A stretch of DNA of 64,000 bases from positions 8,136,001 to 8,200,000 of the forward strand of contig CM049416.1 of the NCBI GenBank assembly GCA_026929865.2, given 5' to 3'. The notes beneath the pieces are model-generated. The model saw only the letters and a program-made list of their open reading frames with translations, was not told where the DNA came from and searched no databases. The translations under genes and the position numbers were made by a program. Below are positions 1 to 13,445 of the stretch, in pieces (position 1 is the first letter of the stretch; the number at the start of each line of letters is the position of its first letter). The DNA comes from Hyperoplus lanceolatus (Eukaryota; Chordata; Actinopteri; Uranoscopiformes; Ammodytidae).

Positions 1-114
1 CCAGAAAAAAAAAGCTAGATTTGTCGCTTGTCGCTGTTTTGAAAAAAAAGTCGCCAGGGGGGCTGAAAAGTCACTAAATATAGCGACAAAAATCGCTTTG
101 AGTTGGCAACACTG
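1..114. mobile_element. Terminal fragment of a hAT-type DNA transposon
   Basis: Read on the minus strand, the sequence starts CAGTGTTGCCAACTC at 114 and continues with repeated GCGAC/GTCGC and poly-T blocks. This end layout is typical of a common fish hAT family. Only this end is inside the window; the rest lies off the left edge, so the target duplication cannot be checked. Confidence 0.6.
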
Positions 115-424
115 ATCACAGGACGAGGGCTATATGGGGCCAGCGGCAGGCAGCCTAGGGGCAGAGCAAGGGGACGAGGTCGCGGTCGGAGAGGTCTTGA
201 TGTGATAGGGCAAGAAGACATGGCCGGTGTACTTTTTTTCAAGCTCTCTCCGTCTCCCTTTCAGCAGTTCACTTTTCAACATTCGTCTTTCCTCGTTTTT
301 TTGCTGTCTTAGCGGTGTTAGTTGTTAGTATCCTGTGAATGGTAAATTGAGGGTTCGTTTGTGAAGACATTGCTACTCGCTGTACGCCGTAGTAGCAGTA
401 GGCTAGTGTCAGACTGCTAGGGTC

Positions 425-678
425 GTGAACGCTCACGCAACTGACGCATCAACGTCGTTGCCAAGGTCCCACAGCCAATAAGAACGGAGAATCTGACCTC
501 GCTCTGATTGGTCAAAATTAACATGAGCGGTGGCAATTTTGGGGGCAGCACACAGAGGCAGGGGGGAGCAAAGTGATAAAAAAATATTTTCAGAACACTT
601 CACCTACATATAGCTGAATGGCTATTATGACAGTTTTGCCAAATATTACAGTAAAAAAACTCTCAACTGCAGCTTTAA
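425..678. mobile_element. Right part of a TTAA-ending MITE-like repeat
   Basis: The right boundary reads CTGCAGCTTTAA at about 667-678. On the other strand this is TTAAAGCTGCAG, the form of ends seen in abundant TTAA-targeting fish MITEs. A CCAATAAG and GATTGGTC-containing body lies upstream. The left boundary is not clear and the start given is approximate. Confidence 0.45.
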
Positions 679-1804
679 AGTAAAAAAAAAAAAAAAAGCT
701 CCATTGATGAAAAAAACACGAGATAATTTAAATATGCTAAACATTAGCTGTACCGATCAGCTAGACAAAATGTCCACTATGAAATAAATCCACATTACAT
801 AGCTATATGTTACATCACAGGGCATGGGCATCAAGCTGTTGAACGCAACAGTGACATGCCTTTTTACTTCAAATGGCAAAGATGTTAGCATGCACTCCCC
901 CAAGAATACATCCAGCAGGTAAGGAACAACATGAGCATTGTATTCTAGCCACCTGGTGATTGTCCACTATTAATGAAGCCCATTAAACCGTCTTCTTTTA
1001 GCTCGGTTTTGGTAGCTACTCCTGACTGAAATAACTGCCTCTAAATGCTCACTAGCTAGTTGCTAACCTTGTCTGTTACTATGCTGTCAATGTCCTTCAT
1101 TTTCCTCCTCCACACTGTTGACTGCACTCAAGTCAACTTCCTCCCATACCTCAGTGTGTGACATGAGCCAACTGATAGATTTGAAAAGGGAAAGTGGTTC
1201 AATAACAATGGACCCTAGAAAAATCCAGCTGTACTTCTCTTTGGGTTAGCAGGCTTTACCCTGAATTAAAGCGCCTATTAGGCTCAAGCAAGGATATATT
1301 TTTTCACTGGTTGTCAGACAAAGAATTGTACCTTTAATGAGTGTCCTTTCAGTCCCTGCAGGCTGCTGGAGCCCCATTATTGTTGCCTTATTATTTTCAG
1401 TATTATCGGCCACTCTCACCTCCGATACATGCACTCAGCAAGCCCACAAAGACCAAATGAATCACTGTTGAGGGAAGAAAATGAAAGACACAAACCTCCA
1501 AGTCTGTGTTCTTGTTCCTGTACTCTTCTAATAAGCACACCCCCTCCAAACCTTTGTTATATTAATGTTCTTTTTTTAAATCAGCTGCCTTTTGTGCCAG
1601 CTGAATTTATTAATTTGCCATTGCTTCATGCTATAGTCTGATTCCTCTTGAAACGTCCTTTGGTTCATGTTACTTTTGTGGCTAGCTGCTGTACCGTTAG
1701 CTTCTGTAACTGAACACAGTCCCTGGTTGAGAAGTTATTAGCTCTTTCTATAATAGCGTTACCATAAGATAATTTGCACTAACACAAAATAAAATAGTAA
1801 TAAT

Positions 1805-2055
1805 AATAATTGATAAGATTTATATAGCGCTTTTTTGGAGGTCACTCAAAGACGCTTTACATCACATAGAATATACAATAGGCCTACATAAGAAAAACAA
1901 TAATAAAACAAAAACAACGGAAAAACAAGATACAGATTCAAAAAGAGGTTTGGAATGGTCAGGTGTGATGGGGGTGGGTCAGGGGTCATATGCTTTCTTG
2001 AAGAGGTGAGTTTTGAGTTGGCTTTTGAATGAGTTGATTGAGTCAAATACATGTT
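1805..2055. repeat. Dispersed fish repeat fragment
   Basis: The stretch begins TTTATATAGCGCTTTT and then CAAAGACGCTTTAC, a signature I recognise from a very common interspersed repeat of teleost genomes, followed by a GTGAGTTTTGAGTTGGC block. The family name and exact limits need a repeat-library search. Confidence 0.5.
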
Positions 2056-2282
2056 GTAGTTAAGTATATCTTCACAAAGAAACAAAAGCAAGTGTGTGTG
2101 CCCAGACTCAATGCTGGTAGGTTACATCACGTCTTTAAAGGTTGGTGTTTACAGGACAAGTGATGTCACCAACATCAATACCTAGACATTTTTTAAATTG
2201 TTGGCATGTAGTTTGCTTCTCACCGTGATAATCCTTGTCGTTCTCACATTACCTGGACCCCTAACTGACTGAACCCCATCAC

Positions 2283-2336
2283 TCCCCCCCCCCCCCCCCC
2301 CCCACACACACCTCCTCAACCCTCACTAGCCCTTCT

Positions 2337-2387
<51 letters not shown>
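2283..2387. repeat. Compound microsatellite: poly-C then (CA)n
   Basis: A C homopolymer of about 20 nt (2283-2303) is followed by a short unique spacer and a pure CA tract (about 2338-2387). Confidence 0.95.
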
Positions 2388-2389
<2 letters not shown>

Positions 2390-2806
2390 CCAGACGGGCA
2401 CCCCCTCGACAGCACTGGACCATTTGTAGAGTCGTGTTACGCTGGTGCGGCAGGCCAAGTCACCTTGCTTTTACACAACTACACTTTTACAACTTTTCAC
2501 ATGCTGCTATAGACATGCACACCTTCAATTAGCTACACAGTTAGCAACAATGTATGCCTTTGTGTGCGTGTGTATTTGTGTTGAGGTAGGAAGGCTTTTG
2601 ATTAATTTGTGTAGGTGTGGAAGTGTGTTTTGTTTGCGCCTGAGGGAGATACTGAAGCAGGAGAGCGTAAACACAAGGGGCCAAATGTGATTTTCAGCCC
2701 GTCTATTGAACTGGTGTAATTGGGAGCACGGCCGACATCGTAGCGGCCTGGAAGGTTATATGTCAGACCAACTGCTTTAGTGCTGTCTCTCCTTCGTCTT
2801 TCTCCC

Positions 2807-2812
<6 letters not shown>

Positions 2813-2881
<69 letters not shown>

Positions 2882-2891
2882 ACACACACAC
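2813..2891. repeat. (CA)n microsatellite
   Basis: An almost uninterrupted CA dinucleotide run, broken once at 2880-2881. Long apparent reading frames of alternating His-Thr or Cys-Val on either strand here are repeat artefacts. Confidence 0.95.
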
Positions 2892-3559
2892 CTCCTCTTT
2901 CATCTCTGACCATCGCTTTACATTGCACCGTTCTCACCTCCCAACCCTCCGTCTCTCTTGAATAGGATGGAAGCTCATTCTTTCCACAGCCAAACATCCC
3001 TGCCGAGACTCTGCCTCAAAGAATGTACCGTGCGTGCAAGGGGTCGGACCTCTCACCCCGACCTGACACGGCCCCCACAACGAGGAAAAACAGCAAGTCT
3101 TTTGTAATGGCTTGTAAGCAGGATGTGAAGTTTCTCCCACTCACTAACCAACGCAACCTTAACTTCGACCCCCTGGTTGCATCTGGCAATAGCAAAATAT
3201 GGAGCGGCGAATGCATAATAGTATTTCTTTGAAAAGAATGTGGAAAGACATTTACCGCCAAATAGGCCAAATTGTCAGTAAACAGCCCTCCTACAAGGTG
3301 TTTGTTCGCATTCGCACACTGTTATTTTGTTAAGAGAGCTCGCTTCTCGAAAAGTGCCAATAATGCTACAGCCCTGTAAAAATGAGACCTTTCGGAGTGG
3401 TAGTTCAGCAATGCTTACCACCTAATCCACTTAGATACCGTGCCCTCCTTATCGACTCTCCCTCATTCTTTTTTTCTTCTCTTTTTTCTTGTTTACCTTA
3501 AACGTCTTTCTCTCAAACTCAAATCTGCTTCTGTTTTTAAGTTGTTTTTCCTCCCTCAC

Positions 3560-4045
3560 TCTCTCTTCTCCCTCTCAGACTATGTGACAGACAGAGAGAG
3601 CACTACAGGGCCACGGAGCGGAGGCTGTGAATATCTCACCGCACTTTTAATGACTTTTAATGAGATTCATAAAACATGCAGAAAACTTGCGGGAAAAAAA
3701 AGAGAACAGGGAGGGACTGAGAGCGAGCGACGTAGGAAAAAGCAGCACCGCCCGCCACCAAGCTGACAGCGAGCAGGCTTGACATTTGGCCTCCCGTAAT
3801 TAGGCAAGTGCCAGATTTCGTCCCACTAAATCTCAGCTCAAAATTATTCTTCTCGACGGTGTTGACTCTGCAGTGTCCGACCCTGCATAAGCCCTCCTCT
3901 ATGCTTTTTTGTCCCCCCCAATCCCCTTCCTTCTTTCCCGTAAATATCGCAGCCAAAATTACATTAGAGTTTTTTGCGCTTGCCTCCCCCTTAATTGCTT
4001 GCCCTCCAAACACAATCTGCTTTGGCAATACATAAGATGGTATGT
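3560..4045. promoter_or_regulatory. Candidate conserved noncoding element
   Basis: A unique, low-repeat stretch between pyrimidine-rich and purine-rich flanks. It includes TTTTAATGACTTTTAATGAG, CCCGTAATTAGGC and CCTTAATTGCTTG, i.e. several homeodomain-type TAAT/ATTA cores. Assignment as an enhancer is inference from composition and from its place in the large gene-free flank beside etnk1. Confidence 0.25.
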
Positions 4046-6575
4046 GAGTTAACAGCGACAGTGAGTTGGCAGCGAGGTGGCTGAGCGGCGGTCTGTGGAA
4101 AGAAGAAAAAAAGGGAGCACTAAGACGAGGAGATAAAGTGCGGAGGAGAGCTGGAGAGGAGCTGATCACACACAGACAAGCTGGGGAGCAGCAGACAGAT
4201 GCCATGAGAGCACGGCTGTCATCCACACAGCCAGGATGGAGGGAGGGATGGAAGGAAGAGGGGGAACAAGAAGAAAGAGGGAAAAAAAGAAAGGAGGAGA
4301 AGGGAAGGAAATGAAAGGCAGGATGAAAGCAACCGAGAGGGCTGGTGTAATGATGAAAGGGAAAGAATGGGAAAGGGAAAGAGAGAAAGGAATGAAAGAA
4401 AGAAGAAGGAAAAAGTTTTAGATTTTTGAAATAGAGTACATGAAATAACAGGGAACTCTTCAAAGAACAAATATTTGACATATTTCATTTTTATGATACT
4501 TTTCATTTTAGTTATTTTCTTTGACTAGCTTTTACTTTTTTATATTTATGTATATGTTTGTTGTAGGCTAGTAAATATTGAGTGTCTTTAACACAAAGTA
4601 ATTTTGTTTGTGTAGTTATTTATTTTATGTTATGCGAATGTGAAGTAAAACTTTAAGTCGTATACGTATGAAAGATATTTTTTGAGTTGACTTAACACTT
4701 TAATTTAACTGATATCAAAAGTTAAATGTAGGATGTAATCCAAATATTTAAGTTCTTAAAACATTTGACTTTTAAGTTCATCAACTCATTAAAGAAACTT
4801 GAGTTCTGCCTACTTATTGGGGTTTACAGTGTAGCAACTGACCAAGGCAAATGTCTTGGGTGTGTTAATGTACCAATAAAACTCAGATTCTGATATGTAG
4901 CCTACTGTAACAGTTCAAATTTTTATGCGGAAGTGTGTAGCATGAAATATAATTTATTCTTTCAATGTTGCATCTTGTGCAACAAAATAATATTGCGCTC
5001 TTCCTTAAATAAACTATATCCGATGGACAAGCAGGATGTATGCAATGACATAGTTTTGCCTCATACCATTAGTGCAGTGACATTTAGAAAATAAATTACT
5101 ATCCGATTTAAAAAAATAAATGTAATCAAATAAGCTGGTGCCTAAATATGTAAAGATGGGAGAAATGGTAGGAATCATGTTTTTCTGTTGAAGCGCTGCC
5201 TCATTTCACAGTCTGTGCATGTCCATACTGACTGTGGTTTATAATTGTTCCTTTATGACTACTGATACTGTAGCTGTAGATCTGCACAGTGCAACATTAC
5301 ATTCAAGAAATACCTAGACAAAAAGACAGCCCAGTTTGGTGTCATTTAAGGTTTAAAATATTTGGTTAAAGTAAATGTGTTTCATTTCATATACTTCATA
5401 TTGTGTCATATTATTCTCTTTTTCTCTACCTTGCTCTAATAATGTATATTGATGTATATTGATAATACTACGATGTAATTCTAAATGCAAATACAAATTC
5501 AACTTAACCAGTGCATTAATATGCAGAGATGAACAAAGGAACAATTATCTTCAAACTCAGTTTTCCTTATTCAAAAGTTAAGTGGACTACAGGGCAACCT
5601 ATTCATGCATCATCATCACCAGTCTGAATATTATTTTCTATCAATTAAATCAATCAATTCGAATCAACTTAATTAAAATATGCAGCTTTGGATTTTTTTT
5701 TTAACAAAAATAAAAAAAATATAATAGGGAAACAAAACAATCAACATCTTTAAAATATTAACCAGTGAAGCCGGGGCTATTTCTGACTTTAGTTTTGATG
5801 TGTTACACCATGTGAAATTGAATACATATTTTACAACATTTACTGCTCTAAATCCAATCTTTGTTCATCATTCAGCATCTGAGGATCTAGTCAGTTTTAT
5901 CGTAAAAAAAAAACTACCATGATTTGTTTCAAGCCATTGCTATCAATCATTTTATACATAAAATAAAGCTTTTCAAATGTGCTATAACCAAACGCTAATA
6001 CCCCCTGGCGTGCACCATCATCCCATCGCACAAAGACACAAGAAAAGCAGAATTGCCACAGGCTCCTTTTTTCTCCACTGTGAGAAGTTTAGACAAAGTT
6101 CCCTCCTTTTCCCCAACACTTGGAGGCTTGTGTCTTGCAGAGAGAGCCCATCACAAAGCGTCAGCTAATCTGTGGAGATGGCAGAGAGGGGACATGGGTT
6201 TGACAGGGGCTCGCTTCCTCCGTAAGCCTGCCATTAACACTAATCCTCGTGGGTGACGGGCACGGGAGGGGCAGTGGCGAGCAGGGAGGGACAAGACGGC
6301 CTGTAAATATCAATAACAAATAGGAGACGTGGTGGTATTAGCCCACTTCCAACTAGCGCCACCAAACCCCTCATCCCAGCCCACTTTGGTCCCACATGTC
6401 TTGATCCTTTATCTAGCAGGGATTGGGCTGAAGTTAATCTCTCCAGCCGTTATGACAGTCAATTAGCAGGGAAGAATGTAGCCGGACTCAAGATGCTTGA
6501 AAGTGAGTGTATAAGGGGGTTCATGGGGTGCGCTTATGGATGTGTATGTGTGTGTTGGTGAGTTTGATATCAAGG

Positions 6576-6576
6576 G

Positions 6577-6610
<34 letters not shown>
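6576..6610. repeat. (GT)n microsatellite
   Basis: A pure GT dinucleotide tract that ends TTTGTCTGTG. Confidence 0.95.
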
Positions 6611-6613
<3 letters not shown>

Positions 6614-9033
6614 TCTGTGGAGAGATGTTCCACAATGACAACTATCTCTCAGTGTGCCCCCCTGGAGAGCAGATGGGATATGAGCCTGCCAATGAGACAA
6701 GAACAAAAAAGTGGTGTGTGCAAGTTGTGTGTGTCAGTCATGCATATGCACGCACACATACATGAGGGAGCTTGTGTGGATGCTTTTCCTGTGCATTCAG
6801 TGCAACAGAGTCTTCCCATAGTTTCACACTTTTACACAGTATGGAGTTAATGAGAGCACATTCACTAAAACGGCTGAATCCTCATAATGTGACGCCTGTG
6901 GACGGTTTATAGGAACAAAAGAATAGGCGTTACAAACACCAATAGCTGCATTTCTCAAATTGTTCTCCAAGATATTTTATTTTTCCCATTAAATACATGA
7001 TTATTTGAATCGCAGGCTCTCCAATCTGATTTATCAAGATGCTTTGAGGTCATATTTTATATAAGGAATCACATATCAATACCCTGGCTGGTCATTTAGC
7101 TGAATGCCACACTTCCAACAGGAAAAAGTAATCCTTCAAAAAACACACATTTTCTATGACATTTTGAATTAGTTTAAAACAAACGAATGCTCAAACCTCC
7201 CCTCCAGTTGAGTTATTTTTTGAGTAATATTATAAAAAACAGCAGCAGAGTGAATGATCTAACAGCAACAGGATTTGGTGATTTTGGTGTCCGCGTTCTC
7301 ATTATTTAGGAAATAAGTTTGCCAACAGGGCCAACACCGAAAAACCTTTGATAAACACTTTATAAAACCCTTGATTCTACTTCAATAATAGAAAAAAATA
7401 TTAATCAGGCAACTTAGTAGTAAGTAATGAGTACTCAATGAATCGACTCATAAAACGTTCTTATAAGCTAAAAATGACAAGCAAATACATACTGTTGCAT
7501 ATTACTGAGTTTATCTAAATTCAACATTTTTGAAAAAGAGGACTTGGAGGGGAGTTACTTTGACATTTATCAAGTAAAAAAAAAAAAATTGGGAAAAAAG
7601 CTCAAAGCGTCATGGTTTGCTTGTTTACTTTCAAGGATGCTGGTTAAATAAACAGGCTCTCTCTCCTAGCCTCCAGAGAGAGGTTAGGGCAGCCGCCCAG
7701 GTGCCCTGACCCAGAATGAGAGGCTAAACTGGGCCGCAGGATGACCCCCGGTCTCCGCAATGCCTCTCGCAGGGCAGAGAGAATCCGGAGGCCAGCCCAG
7801 CACGGCCTAAAACTGAGCCCGACTCAGCCCAGGGGACCAGGACAATAGCCAAGAATGTGTTCATATGGTAATGCAATCAACATCAAATCTTACAAGAACA
7901 GATTTGGGCTTTAGTTTTGTTTATTTATGGTGCTTTTCTAAGTTATGAAGGTGCACATACTGTCATGCCCATAAACCTTGCTGAACTTTAGGTAAACAAA
8001 GCCATATACCCACATTTGAGCAAGCTCTCAAACACGCACACACACACACACACAGACATGGGGAAGCACACACAGGAGCAGCAGCGGTAGCAGCTGGATA
8101 AGTCTTTGGGCGAGTGCACATCTGTTAGACTGGCTTAGTACAGTGGAACTGGCTGTTGACAGCAAATGTTTTCACTAAAGCCCACATTGTGACTTATTGT
8201 ATGTAGAGGCCGCTGTGCAGAGAAAAGGACAAATTCATTTATGCCATTTCTTTCTCGCTGTATGTCGTGCCTTCTCTCTCATGCAAAACTCTTTCAGTCT
8301 CCCTCTGGTTTTCCTTTCATGCGCGGCTGCCCGTTTGAGGCGTACTGGTCAGCAAGTTAAATCAATTATACCTCTAGCAGTTGAAATACGTAGAAGCCGT
8401 TTTGAAATAAATGCTTTGCCCAGGTATCTCTTCAACCTCCCCATATCCAGAGGGCAGACGGCAGGTCGAGGCCACATAACTCCAACAATCTATCATCTGC
8501 CACCTCAGCGCCTGCTGTAATAGCCTCTCTTCCTTCTGATATCAGAGTGAATGGTCGCGGTGATAGAAAGGCATGTTTTTATGTACCTAAACTGTGAGAT
8601 ATTGTGTGATGTGTGATAGATGTTGATTGTATAATTGATTTTGAAACCCGGCATTCTTTCCGGTGAGTCAGAGTTTTTGTGTGTAGGAAGCAAATGAAAA
8701 AATACCAGCATGTAGTGAATGAAACAAAACGATATGACCCTCAACCTTGCAATCTTTTTAAGCGTGTTTCCATTGAGAGGTAGCTTTCAAAGCGTTGACA
8801 TTCAATGTTAATTACTCAGATACAGCATGGTGCGTGTGTGTGTGTGTGAGATAGAGGGGGGCGGGGGTGATTTAGGGGATATGTGTGGGTGTGGTTGTCG
8901 TTGGTTAGGTATGGAAGTTTTCGTGAGTGTTTTTGCGCGGGCTAAACACCTGTAGGCTGCTGGTTGCGGGGTGTTTGCGTTGAAGACGCCGAACAGGCCC
9001 TTTAGAGTGAGGTTGAGTGAACAGCAGAGTCAG

Positions 9034-9035
<2 letters not shown>

Positions 9036-9074
<39 letters not shown>
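9036..9074. repeat. (CA)n microsatellite
   Basis: A pure CA tract flanked by GAGTCAGT and GCCAAGTCC. Confidence 0.95.
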
Positions 9075-9075
<1 letters not shown>

Positions 9076-10099
9076 CCAAGTCCAAGCCAGGGCTGAGCCA
9101 AGACTCTGTGTTTAGAACAAGAAAAACACTTTGTTTACGCTTTAGGGCCCTTCACTGCTCAACCAGCGAAAGAGGGAAATCAACTCATCCCTTGGTTCCC
9201 TAGCCACCGCCGCGTCGTCAACAGATGAAGTCAGCATCTCACACCCAACAGATGGGGCGCAGGGAACAGCAGCCTACTTTATCAAATGGAATTTTCTTTT
9301 CTCTGTTTACCAATTTACTGTTCAATGCTCGCTGTCTTTCAGATGGCACTCGGAACTGTGAAAGGTTGGGAAGTTGCTAATTGAAGCAACAGCGTGAATA
9401 TTTGAGGTGCGTGTTGGCGCTCATTGCAGATCTGTGGGAAAAATAGCTGGGTGAAAAACATAACTAAAAATGAATCATCTATTATTGTTCAAAAGGAAAA
9501 CATTTATTTTCTTTCTTAATCCTGCAGGGCTTGGTGGAAGTGTATCTGTGGCAGGGGGATGTTTAATATCAGATGCTGCTTATTTGAAAATTGTCTTTGC
9601 TTTGGTGAGATCAGAGCATCCAGATGATAAGGACACGCCCACCCAAACGCCCTCAATCAGATGAACAAACATCTCTGGCTCCCGAGGAGAAAAAACACAC
9701 ACACACACAATCTATTTATTTATTTTTTATCATTTATCCTTTAAGTCGTCTGGTTTTTTGTCCGTATAATTCCTTTATTCTTCACACCCAAATCAAGTGC
9801 CTCTGTGAGCGGCAGATAAATAGGAATTCCAAACTCCAATGGTTCATTTGTCATGGTGTGAATTCCAAGAGTGGAATCTAGAAATAGCTTGAGTGTTCAA
9901 GCGCGTTGTTGCCTGGGGCCCGTGGCATGTAGGAGGCTTTGGTGATATTTGCTTTTTGCATATTTTCTACTAGGGGGCTTTTTTTGGAAGGGAGATATGC
10001 ACTTTTCCTATTGCAAACATTGCAAAAAAACAGAAAAGATTTTTTTGTGTGTGTGTTCTGAGCTGCACGTTGTAGGAGGCTTTGCCCATTATTTTGGTA

Positions 10100-10490
10100 T
10101 GACATTACAGTTTTAATTGAATTGAATGCAATTTATTCTTAAGAAAAACTTTTAATTAAGTGCCATATGGACAGATTGTGGAGTAGTGGCCTCCATGATA
10201 TTCCCTTGGGGACATTTGCTGCATAATTAAGAATATGAACTGTAATGACACAGTGAGATTTAATGGAAACTTGCAGTCTAAATAGGCGACGTCGGAAAGC
10301 CATTATTACCCAGCCACAGAGGGTTAGTGGGGTTCTCATGGGACGACGGGCTCTTCAGAGTGGAACCCTGGGAATAGAAACCTCTGGAGAACAAGACGGG
10401 AGGAAGGAATGGAATGAGGAAGTACATATCTTTCCCTGCAGTGTCAGTCCTGTCTTGAAACTGAAGGGAGGGTTCAGATTTTTTCACATC
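10100..10490. promoter_or_regulatory. Candidate conserved noncoding element
   Basis: A non-repetitive stretch with several homeodomain-like cores, such as TTTTAATTGAATTG, CTTTTAATTAAGTG and GCATAATTAAGAA, next to a GC-richer block. No coding frame spans it. Enhancer function is inference only. Confidence 0.25.
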
Positions 10491-10527
10491 ACATGCAGTC
10501 ATATCTACACATGGTCATTAGGTGCCT

Positions 10528-10760
10528 CCTTAAAGGTCCACTATGTAACATTAACCAAACAATTTACATTATATATAGCAATGTAACTGGAAAAATTAGA
10601 CTTTCCCCAACTTTCTCTGTTGCCGAAAACATTAAGTACAATTATTCCCATGAAAAAGGAATCGGGTTGGATAACCGGCCAATCACACTGTTTCATGTAT
10701 CACTGTTTTGACATAAAAGCGGACGTAGTGAGAGCATGCATGAAGCAGGTGCATTCAGAT
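10528..10760. mobile_element. Possible single end of a TTAA-type MITE
   Basis: The sequence TTAAAGGTCCACTATGTAAC starts at about 10531 and resembles the ends of TTAA-flanked fish MITEs. No matching inverted end was found downstream, so this is either a truncated copy or a chance match. The right limit is arbitrary. Confidence 0.3.
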
Positions 10761-11110
10761 TACATGCAAAGCAAATTTTTGCATTGCCTTTTTTTTATTC
10801 CAAATTGAATGCTACATTTTACCCTTCATTTATTTGTATTGACCATGAACAGTCAGTGTAGCAGCTCTATGAATGTTGATTAGTTGCTAGCTATCAATCA
10901 CTTTGGTGCCTTTGTTTATCTTTCATCTCAAAACTTGTTTTCTATTGTCTGTATGCTTCTGGGGAAAGAAACCCAGTCTGCACTTTACAGGAAGGCTGTG
11001 GCAGTGCTTGCTACAAGCAGTTTAATGATGTTTAAGCGATAATCAAATAAATGGGCTGTTATTTCTTTATGTGGACTTACAATGACTTGTACAGCTGCGC
11101 CAATCTCATC

Positions 11111-11444
11111 TAGCCTGGCAACATCCGCCTACCTACTTCAGCTCAATTTTCATCTCCCTTCAGTAGTCAGTCTGGGTCTGCGGTATATTCTTTGGTTTTC
11201 TCCGGACAGATTTTTGGCAGTCCAATCAGCGAACAGAGGCAGTAGCTCAGAAGCCGGCGCATGATATACGTCACCACCAAATGTTATGCGATTGGTTGGC
11301 AGATCCAGAGTGGCACTGGGCACATCTAATAGTTTTAAACTTCAACAGACACCCGCCTTCAAGTGAGTTATGTTTGTCAATTGAGCGATTCCAGACCTTC
11401 TGTACAAATGAAATGAAGTACGATGGTCAGGTAGGACCAGGCTA
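11111..11444. mobile_element. MITE with 9-bp target duplication (Mutator-like size)
   Basis: The element starts TAGCCTGG and ends CCAGGCTA, an 8-bp terminal inverted repeat. It is bracketed by the direct repeat AATCTCATC at 11102-11110 and 11445-11453. A 9-bp duplication is typical of Mutator-like elements, though the short inverted repeat makes the superfamily uncertain. A related copy in the opposite orientation lies at 43195-43349, which supports a mobile origin. No transposase is present. Confidence 0.75.
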
Positions 11445-13356
11445 AATCTCATCTAGACTTCTATTAATTTTTCTGTCACTATTTTCATGCATATAAGAAA
11501 AAGATGTCCTAACTCTTAATCCTGCCTGTTAGGTTCTGATTTATCGACTTATTTCTCAAACCAGACAGAGATTTGTCGGACAAGGTTTTATTCAAATTTG
11601 AATTCGAAGGTCTTGAAACAAGCTGGTACATTTCGCATCTTACCTTTTGACTGTGGCTTTGGGAAATAGTGGCTGTCCAACAGTTCATGGTTACAGTTTT
11701 TGTGCATCTGGAATCATTCCAACTTGCTCCAGAGAATTGATTTTTGTTAGATCATTTAAACATCTACAACAACAGAAGCCATCAAGAAGTGACGTTAGTT
11801 AGCCTATATGGGGAAATCTAGTTGTCATAACTTTGTTTGGTCTCTCAACATTTCTTCCACAGAGAAACGTAGCCCACACCATAGATAGGCAGAGAAAAGA
11901 AAAAGGAGAAAGCTGGCTGTCCTTTTGAACTTCATTGAAGTTGCTCTAACACTAAAGAAATTGTGTTCTTCTGTTACTGTTCAGGCAGCCATTTTGTAAT
12001 GGTAACAACTTCCAAAGCTACTTCACTCTGAAGGAAACTTGAACATCCACAATGGCTTCGGAGTCTTTTGTGGGGATCTTCAATTGTTCTTGTGCACTGA
12101 CGGGACCGTTAGCGTAGGAGTAGACGGCAGGATGAGGCTGCTGAAGTCAAGGTAGACTATTTGCTGTTAGCAACGCGCAGGAAAATAGAGAATATCTCTG
12201 TTGTTAAGGATCAGTGAGCAAACAAAACAAGGAGAGGGAACAACAAGTAAATCAAAGATGTAAAAAGGCCTGACGTGCCAAAGAATGTAGAACTCAGAGA
12301 ATGTGAAAGAGAGGGCGATGAGAGAGCCAAGGAGAGGGTCAACGTGGAGGCCAAATAACAAGAAAACAAAGGCAAAGAGAAGAAAATAAAAAAGTGTGTG
12401 TGTGTGTGGGAAAGGAGAGAGAGAAATGAAAGGAAGGAAAAGACACAGTTAGCCGCCCGCAGAACAGAACAAACTCATTTACAGAGCAGTGGCAGACTTG
12501 AAAACAATTATATGCCATCTCCGTTGCCTCTGTAGAAGAGTAGCCTGTTTTGCAGGGCTCTTTGTTTTTCTCAAGGACATATTCATTATTTCAGATGAGA
12601 CCCATTTGAGTCTAAATAAAGACTTTCTCTCCTCTCTGTCAGATTGGCTGGTGCTGTGATGTTGAATCTGAGGGGATGTGAAAACATGTTTGAAAAGGAG
12701 TCTGATGAAAGCACTTTCTATGCCACTAATGCATGTTCATTAAGTTCAAATTCTCTTTTATTTCCACCTCCCTTTTCACATTTGAGACCGCGTGCTAATA
12801 TTTGTGTTTTTGTGTTTCCTTCCGTGCACAAGTTCTCTTGAAAAACTGAACGTTTTGTGCAAATCAGTGACATCTTTTTTTTCTCTTTCTGCTCGCCGCC
12901 CACGACAATAGTCTTCTGTCCAAACGGGGCTCTTTGAAAAAGCAGGGCCGCACATCTTCTCCTGTGCGTGCATACATGGGAGAGGGAAAAAGGCTGGCAC
13001 TAATCACATCCACACAAAAGACACCTCTGACAAACAAGTAAACAAGGAGCCAGAAGTCCTTTTATGACTCACCGGGAACACACACACATACATTTACAGA
13101 AAGTGTTGTTTCGTCTCCGGATGAAAAGATTTCGACATAGCGGGAAATAATTTTGCTGGTGTGTTTGTAGCCTCCTCGTTTGCTTTTAAGGTCATGATGG
13201 CAAAGGCAGATGGATTCAAACTGACACGGAGGATGGCGTGGTAAAAGAGCTGAGCGGGTGTTCAGGTCCCATCTTACCTGCTCGGGAGGTTGTCTCTCTC
13301 TTTCCTGAAAGACCTGTGTGTGTTGAAATGAAAGAGGAGGGGGGAACGGAGACGAA

Positions 13357-13361
<5 letters not shown>

Positions 13362-13443
<82 letters not shown>
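13362..13443. repeat. Long (CA)n microsatellite
   Basis: About 40 uninterrupted CA units. Several long open frames crossing this block in both directions consist of poly-Cys-Val or poly-His-Thr and are artefacts. Confidence 0.97.

Positions 13444-13445
<2 letters not shown>

Larger units (their letters stand above)
679..10520. other. Gene-free flank with microsatellites and possible noncoding elements
   Basis: I found no open frame with coding character and good splice sites. What is present is simple repeats (listed separately), a dispersed-repeat fragment near 1805-2055, and unique stretches. Those around 3560-4045, 6010-6490, 7640-7850 and 10100-10490 look less repetitive and carry several TAAT/ATTA cores. 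Whether these are conserved enhancers cannot be judged from one sequence. Elsewhere I see AT-rich intergenic DNA with no structure to report. Confidence 0.5.

Noticed and set aside
2602-2997. 131-codon minus-strand frame
   Set aside because: Its core is the CA repeat; the flanks have no coding character.
3657-4481. 274-codon minus-strand open frame
   Set aside because: It is mostly Phe, Ser, Pro and Leu from a purine/pyrimidine-biased tract, has no domain and no similarity that I recognise, and overlaps candidate noncoding sequence.
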